Positions 40,949-49,128 of a stretch of 58,370 bases of DNA are shown here, piece after piece. Every line of letters starts with the position of its first letter. The stretch's first letter is position 1. The position numbers were made by a program, and so were the translations under genes. Source of the DNA: Holosporaceae bacterium (GTDB taxonomy: Bacteria; Pseudomonadota; Alphaproteobacteria; UBA3830); contig JAITRM010000002.1 in the NCBI GenBank assembly GCA_031288395.1, positions 1-58,370 on the forward strand, in the 5' to 3' direction. A model generated the notes under the pieces. The model did not search any database, had not been told where the DNA came from, and worked only from the letters and a program-made list of their open reading frames with translations.

Positions 40949-42319
40949 ATGATGGTGGATGTACTTTACCTGACCGCCGCTGTTTGCTTCATATTTGCCT
41001 TGGGTGGATTATCAAGAGCCGAGAGCGCGCAGCGGGGCAATCTGTGTGGAATTTTCGGTATGGCGATAGCCTGCGTCGCCGCGTATTTGTCCGTAAATTC
41101 CGCGGATTTTTGGTTTATTTTGATTGCAATCGTCATGGGCGGAGGAATTGGCGTCTTCATCGCCAGAGCGGTGTCCATGACGGCGCTTCCCCAAATGGTC
41201 GCCGGATTTCATAGCCTGGTGGGACTGGCGGCGGTGCTGATTTCGTTCTCCGCCTGTTTTGCTCCGGAATTATTCCGAATTTCCACCCCGTCCGGAATAA
41301 AAGTCCTGAGCCTGCTGGAAATGGGGCTTGGATCCACAATTGGATCCGTTACATTCATCGGCTCGCTCATTGCTTTCCTGAAACTGCAGGGGATATATAA
41401 GGGGCATAGCATCCCTTTGCCCCTAAATGCATTTTTCGCTTCCTCCATCTGCTGTCTCTTGTTTTATTTCACGGTAACGGAGAGCGAGGAAGCGTTTTTG
41501 CTCCTCACGATGATTTCTCTGCTGTTCGGAGCGACGCTCATAATGCCCGTCGGCGGCGCTGACATGCCCGTCGTGGTTTCCATGTTGAACTCGTATTCCG
41601 GCTGGGCCACTTCCGGCATCGGTTTTACCATAGGCAACCATCTGCTGATCATAACGGGAGCGCTGGTGGGCTCCAGCGGAGCGATCCTCAGCTACATAAT
41701 GTGCAGGGGGATGAATCGATCGCTCTGGAGTGTGATTTTTGCACCGGAACAGGCAAAAGCCAACGACGCGGTTGCCTCTGGCGGAACGCGAGCTTTTAAA
41801 AGCGGCGCGCCCGAGGACGCCGCCTTCATTCTTAAAAATGCGAACTCTGTAATTGTAGTGCCAGGATACGGAATGGCTACGTCCAAAGCTCAATACGCCC
41901 TGAAGGAACTCGGCGATATGCTGAAAAAGGACGGCATCAGCGTAAAATACGCCATTCATCCAGTGGCGGGACGTATGCCAGGACACATGAACGTACTGTT
42001 GGCGGAAGCCGACGTTCGCTACGACGACGTTTTTGAGCTGGAGGAAATCAATCGAGACTTTTCCTCCTGCGACGTGGCCTACGTGGTTGGGGCAAACGAC
42101 GTCGTCAACCCAGCGGCAAAAAACGATCCATCCTGTTCCATATATGGAATGCCGATACTGGAAGCCGAAAAAGCAAAAATCATACTATTTTTGAAAAGGT
42201 CAATGGGAACCGGATACGCCGGGATTGACAACGAGTTGTTCTACGCGTCAAACACCATGGTTTTGCTGGGAGACGCCAAAAAAACGACGGAAGATATCAT
42301 AAAAGCCATGCGCGAATGA
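40949..42319 (+). CDS. pntB: NAD(P) transhydrogenase subunit beta
   Basis: Couples proton entry to hydride transfer from NADH to NADP, making NADPH. The 456-residue protein has a membrane domain of about nine helices (GGGIGVFIARAVSMTALPQMVAGFHSLVGLAAV) and a C-terminal NADP(H)-binding domain with VIVVPGYGMATSKAQYALKELGDML, HPVAGRMPGHMNVLLAEADV, VAYVVGANDVVNPAAKND and IYGMPILE, all canonical PntB blocks. It follows pntAB by 10 bp. The NAD(H)-binding PntAa must come from elsewhere for a working enzyme. Confidence 0.97.
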   Translation: MMVDVLYLTAAVCFIFALGGLSRAESAQRGNLCGIFGMAIACVAAYLSVNSADFWFILIAIVMGGGIGVFIARAVSMTALPQMVAGFHSLVGLAAVLISFSACFAPELFRISTPSGIKVLSLLEMGLGSTIGSVTFIGSLIAFLKLQGIYKGHSIPLPLNAFFASSICCLLFYFTVTESEEAFLLLTMISLLFGATLIMPVGGADMPVVVSMLNSYSGWATSGIGFTIGNHLLIITGALVGSSGAILSYIMCRGMNRSLWSVIFAPEQAKANDAVASGGTRAFKSGAPEDAAFILKNANSVIVVPGYGMATSKAQYALKELGDMLKKDGISVKYAIHPVAGRMPGHMNVLLAEADVRYDDVFELEEINRDFSSCDVAYVVGANDVVNPAAKNDPSCSIYGMPILEAEKAKIILFLKRSMGTGYAGIDNELFYASNTMVLLGDAKKTTEDIIKAMRE

Positions 42320-42352
42320 CGGCGCGTCGGGCCGACTGTTTTCATTTTTTTC

Positions 42353-42381
42353 TGGACTTTTTGCAATTGTACTGCTAAAAA
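42353..42381 (+). promoter_or_regulatory. Possible promoter of rpsP-rimM-trmD
   Basis: -35-like TGGACT (42353-42358), 17-bp spacer, extended -10 TGC-TAAAAA (42373-42381). It lies 28 bp before the rpsP GTG. Upstream, a short CGGC/GCCG stem (42320-42334) followed by T-rich sequence may end the pnt transcript. Both are only partial matches. Confidence 0.35.
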
Positions 42382-42408
42382 CGCCACATCTGCGGTACGG
42401 AGACTTTT

Positions 42409-42783
42409 GTGGCTTTAAAAATTCGTTTGGCTCGGGGTGGAGCAAAAAAACATCCTTTTTACAGAATGGTTGTTACTGATTCTCGGAATTCGAGGGACGG
42501 CGCGTTCCTGGAGCGGGTCGGCTCCTACGATCCCTTTCTATCTTCGGATGATCCCAATCGCGTGACGGCTGATGCGGAAAGGGTGAAGTATTGGTTTTCG
42601 GTGGGAGCGAAGGCGTCCGATCGAGTTGCTTCGCTGTTGAGTAAGCTAAATTTGTGCGCCGAACCGGTTATTGCGGACACTCCAAAGAAATCGGCTCCAA
42701 AAAAGAAGGCGCAGGAAAGACTGGAAGCTCTGCGAAAAGCAGCCGAGGCTGCGGCAGCGGCGGCCGCCCCAGTTGCCGAATAA
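42409..42783 (+). CDS. rpsP: 30S ribosomal protein S16
   Basis: S16 helps assemble the 5' domain of 16S rRNA. The N-terminal MALKIRLARGGAKKHPFYRMVV and the following DSRNSRDGAFLERVGSYDPF and YWFSVGAKASDRV are the family core; a Lys/Ala-rich tail extends it to 124 residues, longer than the E. coli protein but usual for alphaproteobacteria. The start is GTG 42409 with GGAG 6 nt upstream. It heads rpsP-rimM-trmD with tight spacing. Confidence 0.97.
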   Translation: MALKIRLARGGAKKHPFYRMVVTDSRNSRDGAFLERVGSYDPFLSSDDPNRVTADAERVKYWFSVGAKASDRVASLLSKLNLCAEPVIADTPKKSAPKKKAQERLEALRKAAEAAAAAAAPVAE

Positions 42784-42784
42784 A

Positions 42785-43264
42785 TTGATTGCGGTTCTGC
42801 GGATCATCGGCGCATTTGGCATAGGCGGAGGCCTGCGCGCGTCTCTGCTTTCAGACAGTCTCGCCAGCTACAGGGAGGTGTACGACAAGGGCGGCAGGAA
42901 ATTTTCACTGCGGATACAGCGTTTCGTGGAAAAGTCCAGAGCGATTATTTTTCTGGATGGAATTACCGATCGCACAGCGGCAGAATCTCTGAAAAGCGAG
43001 TATTTCTACGTGCGGCGCTGCGATCTTCCTCCGACGGCGAACGGCGAGTTCTATCTCTGCGACCTCGTGGGCAAGGAGGTTGCCGTTGCGGGTTCCGCCC
43101 TGAAATGCAAAATATTGAGCGCGCAAAATTTCGGCGCCGGAGATCTGCTGGAAGTATCCTGCGGCGAGGGTTCGTTTTTTGTGCCCTTCACCAAAGAGAA
43201 TTTTCCGGATACAGACGGAGAAATGCTCATGACCCTGGAGGCGTTTGAGGGATTCAGGAATTGA
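42785..43264 (+). CDS. rimM: Ribosome maturation factor RimM
   Basis: Binds S19 and assists 30S head maturation. The 159-residue reading from the TTG at 42785 begins LIAVLRIIGAFGIGGGLRASLL, matching the RimM opening (GxxGAHGIxGELR); the PRC-barrel part shows FYVRRCDLPPTANGEFYLCDLVGKEV, LLEVSCGEGSFFVPFT and the closing EMLMTLEAFEGF. The start is one base after the rpsP stop and has no clear ribosome-binding site, so coupling to rpsP is likely. An in-frame stretch reaching back into rpsP to 42671 is rejected. It overlaps trmD by 4 bp. Confidence 0.9.
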   Translation: MIAVLRIIGAFGIGGGLRASLLSDSLASYREVYDKGGRKFSLRIQRFVEKSRAIIFLDGITDRTAAESLKSEYFYVRRCDLPPTANGEFYLCDLVGKEVAVAGSALKCKILSAQNFGAGDLLEVSCGEGSFFVPFTKENFPDTDGEMLMTLEAFEGFRN

Positions 43265-43983
43265 CGTGGCGCGCAAATATTTTCACCATTTTTCCGGAGG
43301 CTTTTCCTGGAAATCTCGGCGTTTCAATTCTAGGAAAGGCTCTGCAGGACGGCAGATGGGATTTGAATCTCATAGATCTCAAACAATTTCCCGCTAAATC
43401 CGACCGCATTGACGACTCTCCCTACGGGGGCGGAGCCGGCATGATTCTCTCGCCGTTGACCTTTGAAAAAGCCTTCGATTCTCTGGCGGAAGACGACAAA
43501 AAAATGCGAAAAATCTACTTTTCGCCGCGGGGAAGACAATTTCGGCAATCCGATCTAGCCTCTATGGCGAATTCTCCCGGAATAACGGTGCTCTGCGGTC
43601 GATACGAGGGAGTAGACCAGCGCATTCTCGACTTTTATTCCTTCGAGGAAATTTCCATCGGAGATTTTGTACTCCTGGGCGGAGAGGCGGCTGCCATGGC
43701 GGTTATCGAAGGCTGCGCCCGCCTCCTGCCGGACGTGGTGGGCAACCGCGACTCGCTGGAGAGCGATTCATTTTCGGATCACCTGCTGGAGCATCACCAG
43801 TACACAAAACCGCAAATTTTCAAGGAATTATCAGTGCCGGAAACCCTATTGTCCGGAGACCATCAAAAAGTGGAAGAATTTCGCCAAAACCAATCAAAAC
43901 AAATAACCGCACGGCAACGCCCCGATCTTTGGGGAAAATATGTTGCAAAAAAATTGCTTGACTCGTTTGACGACGCCACCTAA
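43261..43983 (+). CDS. trmD: tRNA (guanine37-N1)-methyltransferase TrmD
   Basis: SPOUT-class enzyme that methylates G37 of several tRNAs to prevent frameshifting. The 240-residue protein has IFTIFPEAFPGNLGVSILGKAL, DRIDDSPYGGGAGMIL, FSPRGRQFRQSDLASMA, VLCGRYEGVDQRILDF, SIGDFVLLGGEAAAMAVIE (the trefoil-knot SAM site) and LPDVVGNRDSLESDSF. The start is TTG 43261, which overlaps the rimM stop. Its stop abuts the stop of the convergent der. rplS, the usual next gene, is 10 kb away. Confidence 0.97.
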   Translation: MTWRANIFTIFPEAFPGNLGVSILGKALQDGRWDLNLIDLKQFPAKSDRIDDSPYGGGAGMILSPLTFEKAFDSLAEDDKKMRKIYFSPRGRQFRQSDLASMANSPGITVLCGRYEGVDQRILDFYSFEEISIGDFVLLGGEAAAMAVIEGCARLLPDVVGNRDSLESDSFSDHLLEHHQYTKPQIFKELSVPETLLSGDHQKVEEFRQNQSKQITARQRPDLWGKYVAKKLLDSFDDAT

Positions 43984-45339
43984 TCAAGAGCAATTACCGA
44001 ATGGATTTTTCCGCTGTCGGAATGACAGGCGCAGCGGAACTCCTCCAAATTCAAAGGATTTGCTCAGGTGATTCAGCAAGTATCTTCCATAGCTGTCCGG
44101 CAGATGATCGGAACGGTTGGCAAATATGACGAACGTCGGCGGTTTGCTGCTGGTTTGGGATATGTACTTCAATTTAATCGGTAAATTGTGAACCAGCGGA
44201 GGCGGAGTCTGTGAAACTGCCGTCTGGAGCCATCTGTTGAGGACTCCGGTGGGAATTCTTCGGGACCAATTGTCAAATAATTTAAGCGATACGTTGAAAA
44301 CTCTGGCCAGCCCTTTCTTTTCTTTTGCCGAGATTAAAAGGCACAGAACTCCCGGCAGTTGAGCGAACTCCTTCTGAAGCCGTCTTTCCACCGATTTTTG
44401 CACCTCGTCCGGATTGCTGGACTTGTCGCTTTTGCTCAGAATAAATATGACGATTTTCCCCTCTTCGAAGGCTTCGCGGGCCACGGTTATATCCTGCTTC
44501 TCCAGCGGGTTTTCGATGTCCGTAAGCACCCACGCCACATGAGCCTGACGAATGTATCGCCGAGCGTCCATGACGGAAATTGCCTCAATTTTTGCTTTTA
44601 TTTGAGATTTTCGCCGCTGTCCGGCCGTGTCTATCAATGTAATTCTGCGATTTTTGAATTTGCAGTCCACGGAAATCGCATCCCGCGTGATTCCGGCTTG
44701 TTCTCCGGTGAGCAGGCGATCGTCCTCCAAAATAGCGTTAATCAAAGTTGATTTTCCAACGTTGGGCCGACCTATAACGGCAATTTTTACGGCGTTTTCC
44801 TGCGTAACTTCGCATTTTTCACCGACATTAAGCGCATCGCATTTCACAAGCGCTTCGTATATTCCGTCCATTCCGAGATTGTGCTCTGCCGAAATGGCAA
44901 TTCCTTCCCCAAAGCCCAAAACGCTCGCGTTAACGGGAGAAAAATTTCCCTCCGATTTATTTTCGATGAGAATTACCGGGCGATTCCCTACTTTTCCAAA
45001 GGAAGATCGGAGCCATGAGGCGATTTCTCTGTCCAGGAGTGTAATTCCCTCGCGCGCGTCCACCATGAAAAAGACAACGACGGATTCCCTGACGCCAGCT
45101 AATGATTGGGCATTCATGGATATTGCCAGCGCGTCACGGGAAAGCGGATCGACTCCCGGCGCGTCCAGAAGTTCAAACTCCAGGCCACACAGGCTGACCA
45201 TTGCCGATTTACGATCGCGGGTTATGCCCGGCATGTCGCCGACTATGGCCAACCGACCGCCGGCAAGTCTATTGAAAAGAGTCGATTTTCCGACATTGGG
45301 CCTTCCAATCAGGACCACAGAGTTTCCGTTAGGCATCAA
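43984..45339 (-). CDS. der: GTPase Der (EngA)
   Basis: Double-GTPase needed for late assembly of the 50S subunit. Two tandem G domains are visible: G1 GRPNVGKSTLFNRLA, GDMPGITRDR, DAPGVD in the first and GRPNVGKSTLINAIL, GEQAGITRDAI, DTAGQRR, LSKSDKSS in the second; a C-terminal KH-like domain follows (RWLQTAVSQTPPP, KLKYISQTSSKPPTFVIFANRSD, YLLNHLSKSFEFGGVPLRLSFRQRKNPF). The 451-residue length is normal. The NKxD motif of the first domain reads IENKSE, so the base-specificity Asp is missing there and may be altered. It is last in yfgM-bamB-der. Confidence 0.95.
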   Translation of the reverse strand: MMPNGNSVVLIGRPNVGKSTLFNRLAGGRLAIVGDMPGITRDRKSAMVSLCGLEFELLDAPGVDPLSRDALAISMNAQSLAGVRESVVVFFMVDAREGITLLDREIASWLRSSFGKVGNRPVILIENKSEGNFSPVNASVLGFGEGIAISAEHNLGMDGIYEALVKCDALNVGEKCEVTQENAVKIAVIGRPNVGKSTLINAILEDDRLLTGEQAGITRDAISVDCKFKNRRITLIDTAGQRRKSQIKAKIEAISVMDARRYIRQAHVAWVLTDIENPLEKQDITVAREAFEEGKIVIFILSKSDKSSNPDEVQKSVERRLQKEFAQLPGVLCLLISAKEKKGLARVFNVSLKLFDNWSRRIPTGVLNRWLQTAVSQTPPPLVHNLPIKLKYISQTSSKPPTFVIFANRSDHLPDSYGRYLLNHLSKSFEFGGVPLRLSFRQRKNPFGNCS

Positions 45340-45372
45340 TAGGCTATCCGCGCAGAAGTGGTGAACTATCGC

Positions 45373-46668
45373 TTATCTATAGGCCGAGATCTTACCTTCA
45401 TTCATGAGGAGATACATCGTGCCGTCGGCGATCACGGGATTAACGGAAATTCCGTCTCCACCGTCGTCCATGTCCATTATTTTTCCGACTTTCCCGTCAT
45501 AAACCGATACGAACGTCAAACGACCGCGCGGAGAAATCATCAGCAGATTGTCCTTCAGCAACAGCATTCCGTGCCAGTCCGATATGTGCTCCTCCTCCTC
45601 GGCTAGCCGCGTGCTCCAACGCTTTTTTCCATTTTCCCTATTGAGGCAGACAAGTTCAGATTTAGTATTGAATATAAATATGCTGTTTCCGCTCACAATC
45701 GGAGTTTGAACGCTTCCAAAATCGTTCTTCCAGATAAGCTTTCCGGTTTTCGCGTCAAAAGCCGAGGTTTGGCTATTGGCTGCGGATATATATGCGACTC
45801 CATTCTTTAGGACCGGACACGCCCTCGGATGAGCAAAAGCGCGAGAAACATTGGTGAGTGAAAATTTGGACATCATGGCATCCCAAATCACGGCTCCGGT
45901 TTCCTCCAGAAGAGCGTAGACTTCTCCGGACGGATAGGTCAGATACACGACTCCGTCAACTACGGCGGCGCCGGAGCTCCCTATGTATGTGGCGTCGGAA
46001 ACCATCCCCGAATGGGACCACAAAACCTTTCCGTTGCTGATATCCACGACCTGCAGGCTGCTATTGCTGCATGATATGAAGGCTTTTCCATTGGCGATCG
46101 TAATGCCGTCTCCCTTACACGTCGCCGGCAGCTTAATTCTCCAAAGGATTTTGCCATCTTTTGCATCCAGAGCGAAGCATTCGGAGAAACTGGACGTCGC
46201 GATGATGCGCCCGCCGCCATAGGCAATCGCTCCGCCTATTTGGCCGTCTTTTCCGACGATGGTGGTGCTCACTCTCCACAATCTTCTGCCGGTTTTCTGG
46301 TCGATGGCATAGACAATGCCGCCGGCGTCAACGCAGAAAACTGTTCCATCGGCGATCACCGGTGCCGCCGTCATGATGATGGATCCACTACTCTCAAAAT
46401 CCAGGCTAGAACTCCAAATTTCCGCCGGAGAAAGCGAGAATTTCATCGGAGAATAGCAGTGCGACGCATCGAAGAATGCCTGCGGATACTCGCCGTTATA
46501 TTTTTCCGCATCAAGCGCTACGGGAGACGCGTCAAATTCGCTAGAAATCTTTCCATCTCCAATTTCAGCGATGACGAGCTCCTCTCGGGTTCCTGTAAGA
46601 GGTTCTTTGGAAGAGCAGCCGACCAGAAGCAAACTCAGCATAAAGCCAAGTGTGGGAAAGCGTTTCAT
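45373..46668 (-). CDS. bamB: Outer membrane assembly lipoprotein BamB-like (PQQ repeats)
   Basis: Lipoprotein subunit of the BAM complex that inserts beta-barrels in the outer membrane. The lipobox is LLVGCSSK (signal peptidase II cleavage before Cys at about residue 18). A propeller of PQQ-like repeats follows: GTVFCVDAGGIVYAIDQKTGRRLWRV, ECFALDAKDGKILWRI, VVDISNGKVLWS, EVYALLEETGAVIWD, SAFDAKTGKLIWKND, LVCLNRENGKKRW. The length of 431 residues is slightly long for BamB. Gene order yfgM-bamB-der matches the conserved cluster. It overlaps yfgM by 4 bp. Confidence 0.93.
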   Translation of the reverse strand: MKRFPTLGFMLSLLLVGCSSKEPLTGTREELVIAEIGDGKISSEFDASPVALDAEKYNGEYPQAFFDASHCYSPMKFSLSPAEIWSSSLDFESSGSIIMTAAPVIADGTVFCVDAGGIVYAIDQKTGRRLWRVSTTIVGKDGQIGGAIAYGGGRIIATSSFSECFALDAKDGKILWRIKLPATCKGDGITIANGKAFISCSNSSLQVVDISNGKVLWSHSGMVSDATYIGSSGAAVVDGVVYLTYPSGEVYALLEETGAVIWDAMMSKFSLTNVSRAFAHPRACPVLKNGVAYISAANSQTSAFDAKTGKLIWKNDFGSVQTPIVSGNSIFIFNTKSELVCLNRENGKKRWSTRLAEEEEHISDWHGMLLLKDNLLMISPRGRLTFVSVYDGKVGKIMDMDDGGDGISVNPVIADGTMYLLMNEGKISAYR

Positions 46669-47345
46669 GATTGTTTCTCCAAATTTTTCAGGTGATTGAA
46701 CAGCTTCGAAATTCTGCGTTTTAGAGAATTTGGAGCCTCCTTGTGGTCGATAATTTTCTGGAAATTTTCAAGAGCTTCCTGGCGCCGCCCCATGGTCTCG
46801 TGTATTACTGCCGTCATTTCCATGGCGGTAAAACGAAACGGACGTCCTTCTGCGGTTAACGGCTCCAGCAGCTTCGTGGCTTCGTCCAGAGAAGGGCTAT
46901 GGGAAGCGTAAATTATTAGCGCCAAATCCTTCCAAATCAAATCAACGCCGTGCCTTTTGGATAATTCCAACAACGCCTCTAGATTTTCACTCATATCCTC
47001 CAGTTGCGTTAATTTTCTTCCGGATTTCATGATGGCAAGAATAGGTTTTATCTCGGCGGGAGCGTTTTCCATCAGTCCGGCAACGATGACCTCCCTTTTG
47101 GACGTTGGAGATCTCAAAACATTCACCAGCGCGGTGGTTATTTCCTCCAGCTGGGCATTCCTTCTGCTATACCAGGATGAGTAGGCTATTATTCCCACCA
47201 CGGCTACGGCTAAAAGGGCAAAAATAATTCGTCGATGCTTTTCGAGAAACTGCCACAGTTGCTCGTTCTTCAGTTCCGCATTTATTTCGCTGATTATTGA
47301 ATTTTCTTCCACCGGAGCCTGTCCCCTGAAAACGATTGCCGCCAA
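46665..47345 (-). CDS. YfgM-like membrane-anchored tetratricopeptide protein
   Basis: A 226-residue protein of the YfgM/TPR_21 type. It has a cytoplasmic N-terminus, one transmembrane helix (IIFALLAVAVVGIIAYSSWYS, residues about 40-60) and a periplasmic helical repeat region (ALLELSKRHGVDLIWKDLA, ETMGRRQEALENFQKIIDH). YfgM associates with the SecYEG translocon and periplasmic chaperones in E. coli. Gene order upstream of bamB and der is the conserved one, which supports the assignment beyond sequence. Its stop overlaps the bamB start by 4 bp. Confidence 0.8.
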   Translation of the reverse strand: MAAIVFRGQAPVEENSIISEINAELKNEQLWQFLEKHRRIIFALLAVAVVGIIAYSSWYSRRNAQLEEITTALVNVLRSPTSKREVIVAGLMENAPAEIKPILAIMKSGRKLTQLEDMSENLEALLELSKRHGVDLIWKDLALIIYASHSPSLDEATKLLEPLTAEGRPFRFTAMEMTAVIHETMGRRQEALENFQKIIDHKEAPNSLKRRISKLFNHLKNLEKQS

Positions 47346-47382
47346 TTCTAACCCATCTCAGGACTTCTTACCAGAAGATTTC

Positions 47383-47688
47383 TCAGAACAGCTTCATGCC
47401 CGGCGGCAGCATAACTCCCATCTCTTCGCGCATCTTCGCCTCCAGTTTTTCTTTCGCATTGTTAAAGGCAACAACGATCAAGTCACCCACAACTTCCGCA
47501 TCTTCCGGGAGCATTAGTTTTGGATCGATGGTGATTTTCTTGGCCTCCCCTTTTCCTCCGATGACTACGGTCACCATTCCTCCGCCGGAATCTCCGAAAA
47601 TCTCGAAATTCTCCATCTTCTTTTGGGCTTCCAGGAGTCTGGATTGCATCTCCTGGGCTTGCCTCATGAGTTGATTAAGGTTGCTCAT
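47383..47688 (-). CDS. ybaB: YbaB/EbfC nucleoid-associated protein
   Basis: A small DNA-binding protein of 101 residues that forms dimers. Core blocks: NLNQLMRQAQEMQSRLLEAQKKMENFEIFGDSGGGMVTVVIGGKGE in pieces, ITIDPKLMLPEDAEVVGDLIVVAFNNAKEKLEAKMREEMG and VMLPPGMKLF. It usually lies between dnaX and recR; here dnaX is replaced by tRNA-Thr upstream and YfgM-like downstream, so the gene is outside its standard neighbourhood. Exact function remains debated; a nucleoid role is known in some bacteria. Confidence 0.93.
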   Translation of the reverse strand: MSNLNQLMRQAQEMQSRLLEAQKKMENFEIFGDSGGGMVTVVIGGKGEAKKITIDPKLMLPEDAEVVGDLIVVAFNNAKEKLEAKMREEMGVMLPPGMKLF

Positions 47689-47737
47689 TTTTTCATCCTC
47701 CTATTTCGTTCAATTTTAACTCCACAATCAAAACCGG

Positions 47738-47809
47738 TGCCGCTGGTGAGAATCGGACTCACGACCTTATCCTTACCAAGGATACGCTCTACCACTGAGC
47801 CACAGCGGC
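47738..47809 (-). tRNA. tRNA-Thr (anticodon GGT), no encoded CCA
   Basis: A 72-nt tRNA on the minus strand. The acceptor GCCGCTG (5' end at 47809) pairs with CAGCGGC, with discriminator A. D arm GCTC-AGTGGTA-GAGC; anticodon stem TATCC/GGATA with loop TTGGTAA, anticodon GGT (reads ACC and ACU); T arm GTGAG-TCCGATT-CTCAC. The bases after the discriminator are CCG, so the CCA must be added post-transcriptionally. Confidence 0.95.
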
Positions 47810-47871
47810 TTAAAATCAGAACGCACATTCTAGCACACCGCTGTGCCGGTTGGGAAGATCCATGGATTTGG

Positions 47872-47897
47872 TGTATAAGTTCAGCAGAAGTGAGACC
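47872..47897 (+). mobile_element. Solo IS terminal inverted-repeat remnant
   Basis: TGTATAAGTTCAGCAGAAG and following bases nearly match the end of the IS at 57818 and the MITE-like arms at 33703/33743, with one small indel. No partner end or transposase is close, so this is a decayed or solo end. Confidence 0.6.
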
Positions 47898-47920
47898 GCT
47901 CAGGAGCGGAGAGCGGAGCA

Positions 47921-47943
47921 ACCGAAGGCTTGGGACCTTCGGT
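47921..47943. other. Hairpin downstream of the outer-membrane protein gene
   Basis: ACCGAAGG (47921-47928) and CCTTCGGT (47936-47943) form an 8-bp stem with a 7-nt loop, about 30 bp after the OMP stop on the minus strand. No U-run, so a terminator is possible but not certain. Confidence 0.4.
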
Positions 47944-47971
47944 CGCCATGATTTGTGCATTGTAGGTGCAG

Positions 47972-48820
47972 TTACGATCCCTTTCCAACGCCTATGTTAA
48001 AGGCGAAAAGCGCGCGTATGGTGCAGCTGTCTTTAATCTTTAGTTTAGTGGATCCCATATCGCCAAAGTTTTTCGTTTTGTCCTTGCCAAGTGTGTATTC
48101 TCCTTCGAGTCGGACACTCGCATTTTGAGTAAAATGCTTCTCTACGCCAAGAGCTATGATAGGCGTAATCGCCGATATTTTGTTCTCCGAAGTTGCATCA
48201 AGTCTTCCTTTGATAGCAGGAGTCGTGTCAGATCCTGGATTATACTCCACGTAATGCTCTTTCACCTTGATGTACTTGCCGCCGACTTTGAGATACAGCA
48301 GAATGCTGTTTCTAAAAACCGCTCCTATCTTTGCCGCCAGCGATGGAGTAAGGCCGCCGTGGATAACTTCTATGTCAGTCACTCTGCCTCCTCTTGTATC
48401 ATTCGCATAGGATGAAAGTTTAGCCTGCGGTCCGAAATCAAATCCGCCTTCAATGGATACATAGAACGGACTTGACGGCATTTTAATTGCAATGCCGGAA
48501 AGAAGCGAGCCAGCTAGCGACGTAACGGAGCCGCCTATCTCTTTTTCAGTACTTCCCCTAACGTACGCGCTGAAAATGTTGGAGCCATCTGCGAATTTGC
48601 TGCCGTATGTGTACTCATTCGCGAAGCGATGGATCGAAATGCAGGGTCCGAAGGCAACAAAAAAATGAAACGTGTTGTTGAAAACGTTGCCATCTTTCGC
48701 GTCTTTGCTTTCTTGACTTTCCTGTACGTCGTTGTCGGGGGCGCCATAGGAATCCATCGAGTGAACGTGTCCCTGCGTCATGGCAGCCAAGAAGCTTGCC
48801 AAATATATCTTCTTTTTCAT
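47972..48820 (-). CDS. Outer-membrane beta-barrel protein
   Basis: A 282-residue protein with signal peptide (MKKKIYLASFLAAMTQGHVHS) and then alternating hydrophobic/polar stretches typical of an eight-stranded barrel: FHFFVAFGPCISI, FYVSIEGGFDFG, SILLYLKVGGKYIKVKEHYV, SAITPIIALGVEKHF, ASVRLEGEYTLG, CTIRALFAFNIGVG. It resembles the small OmpA/Omp25-like surface antigens of host-associated alphaproteobacteria, though it ends GKGS rather than in Phe. GGAGG precedes the ATG by 5-6 nt. It is alone, with an upstream AT-rich region. Confidence 0.75.
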   Translation of the reverse strand: MKKKIYLASFLAAMTQGHVHSMDSYGAPDNDVQESQESKDAKDGNVFNNTFHFFVAFGPCISIHRFANEYTYGSKFADGSNIFSAYVRGSTEKEIGGSVTSLAGSLLSGIAIKMPSSPFYVSIEGGFDFGPQAKLSSYANDTRGGRVTDIEVIHGGLTPSLAAKIGAVFRNSILLYLKVGGKYIKVKEHYVEYNPGSDTTPAIKGRLDATSENKISAITPIIALGVEKHFTQNASVRLEGEYTLGKDKTKNFGDMGSTKLKIKDSCTIRALFAFNIGVGKGS

Positions 48821-49128
48821 GAGTTCCTCCTACTAAATAAAACAGAACCTTAGATACCTGAGGCTTTCCGCAACCTCCGGTCACCTAACAACCGGGCGCA
48901 GTATTACATAATCTTAATCAAACACAATATAATTTTTCAGAAAATTCAAAAAACAAAATAGATAAATGCCTTTGTGTTGCGGATTTGCCGCAATTGCCTA
49001 GGATTTTTTTCTAAAAATTTAGATTTATAAGGCATGATTGGACTGCCCAACTTCATCGAGCTTTTATATCAAATGGATTATTGAATTTTTCTTTTAGACG
49101 TTCTATAAGAAAGCGCTAGAGGTGTCCC
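48821..49128. other. Divergent promoter region between OMP and regulator
   Basis: About 310 bp between divergent genes. A short stem CCGGT/ACCGG (48877-48895) may lie in the OMP leader, and a partial -10-like TAATAC on the minus strand (around 48902-48907) lies with a -35-like TTGTGT. It is AT-rich toward 48920-49120. No ORF with a ribosome-binding site was seen. Confidence 0.4.

Noticed and set aside
47921-47943. Hairpin after the OMP gene as a certain terminator
   Set aside because: Good 8-bp stem but no U-run, so reported only as a hairpin.
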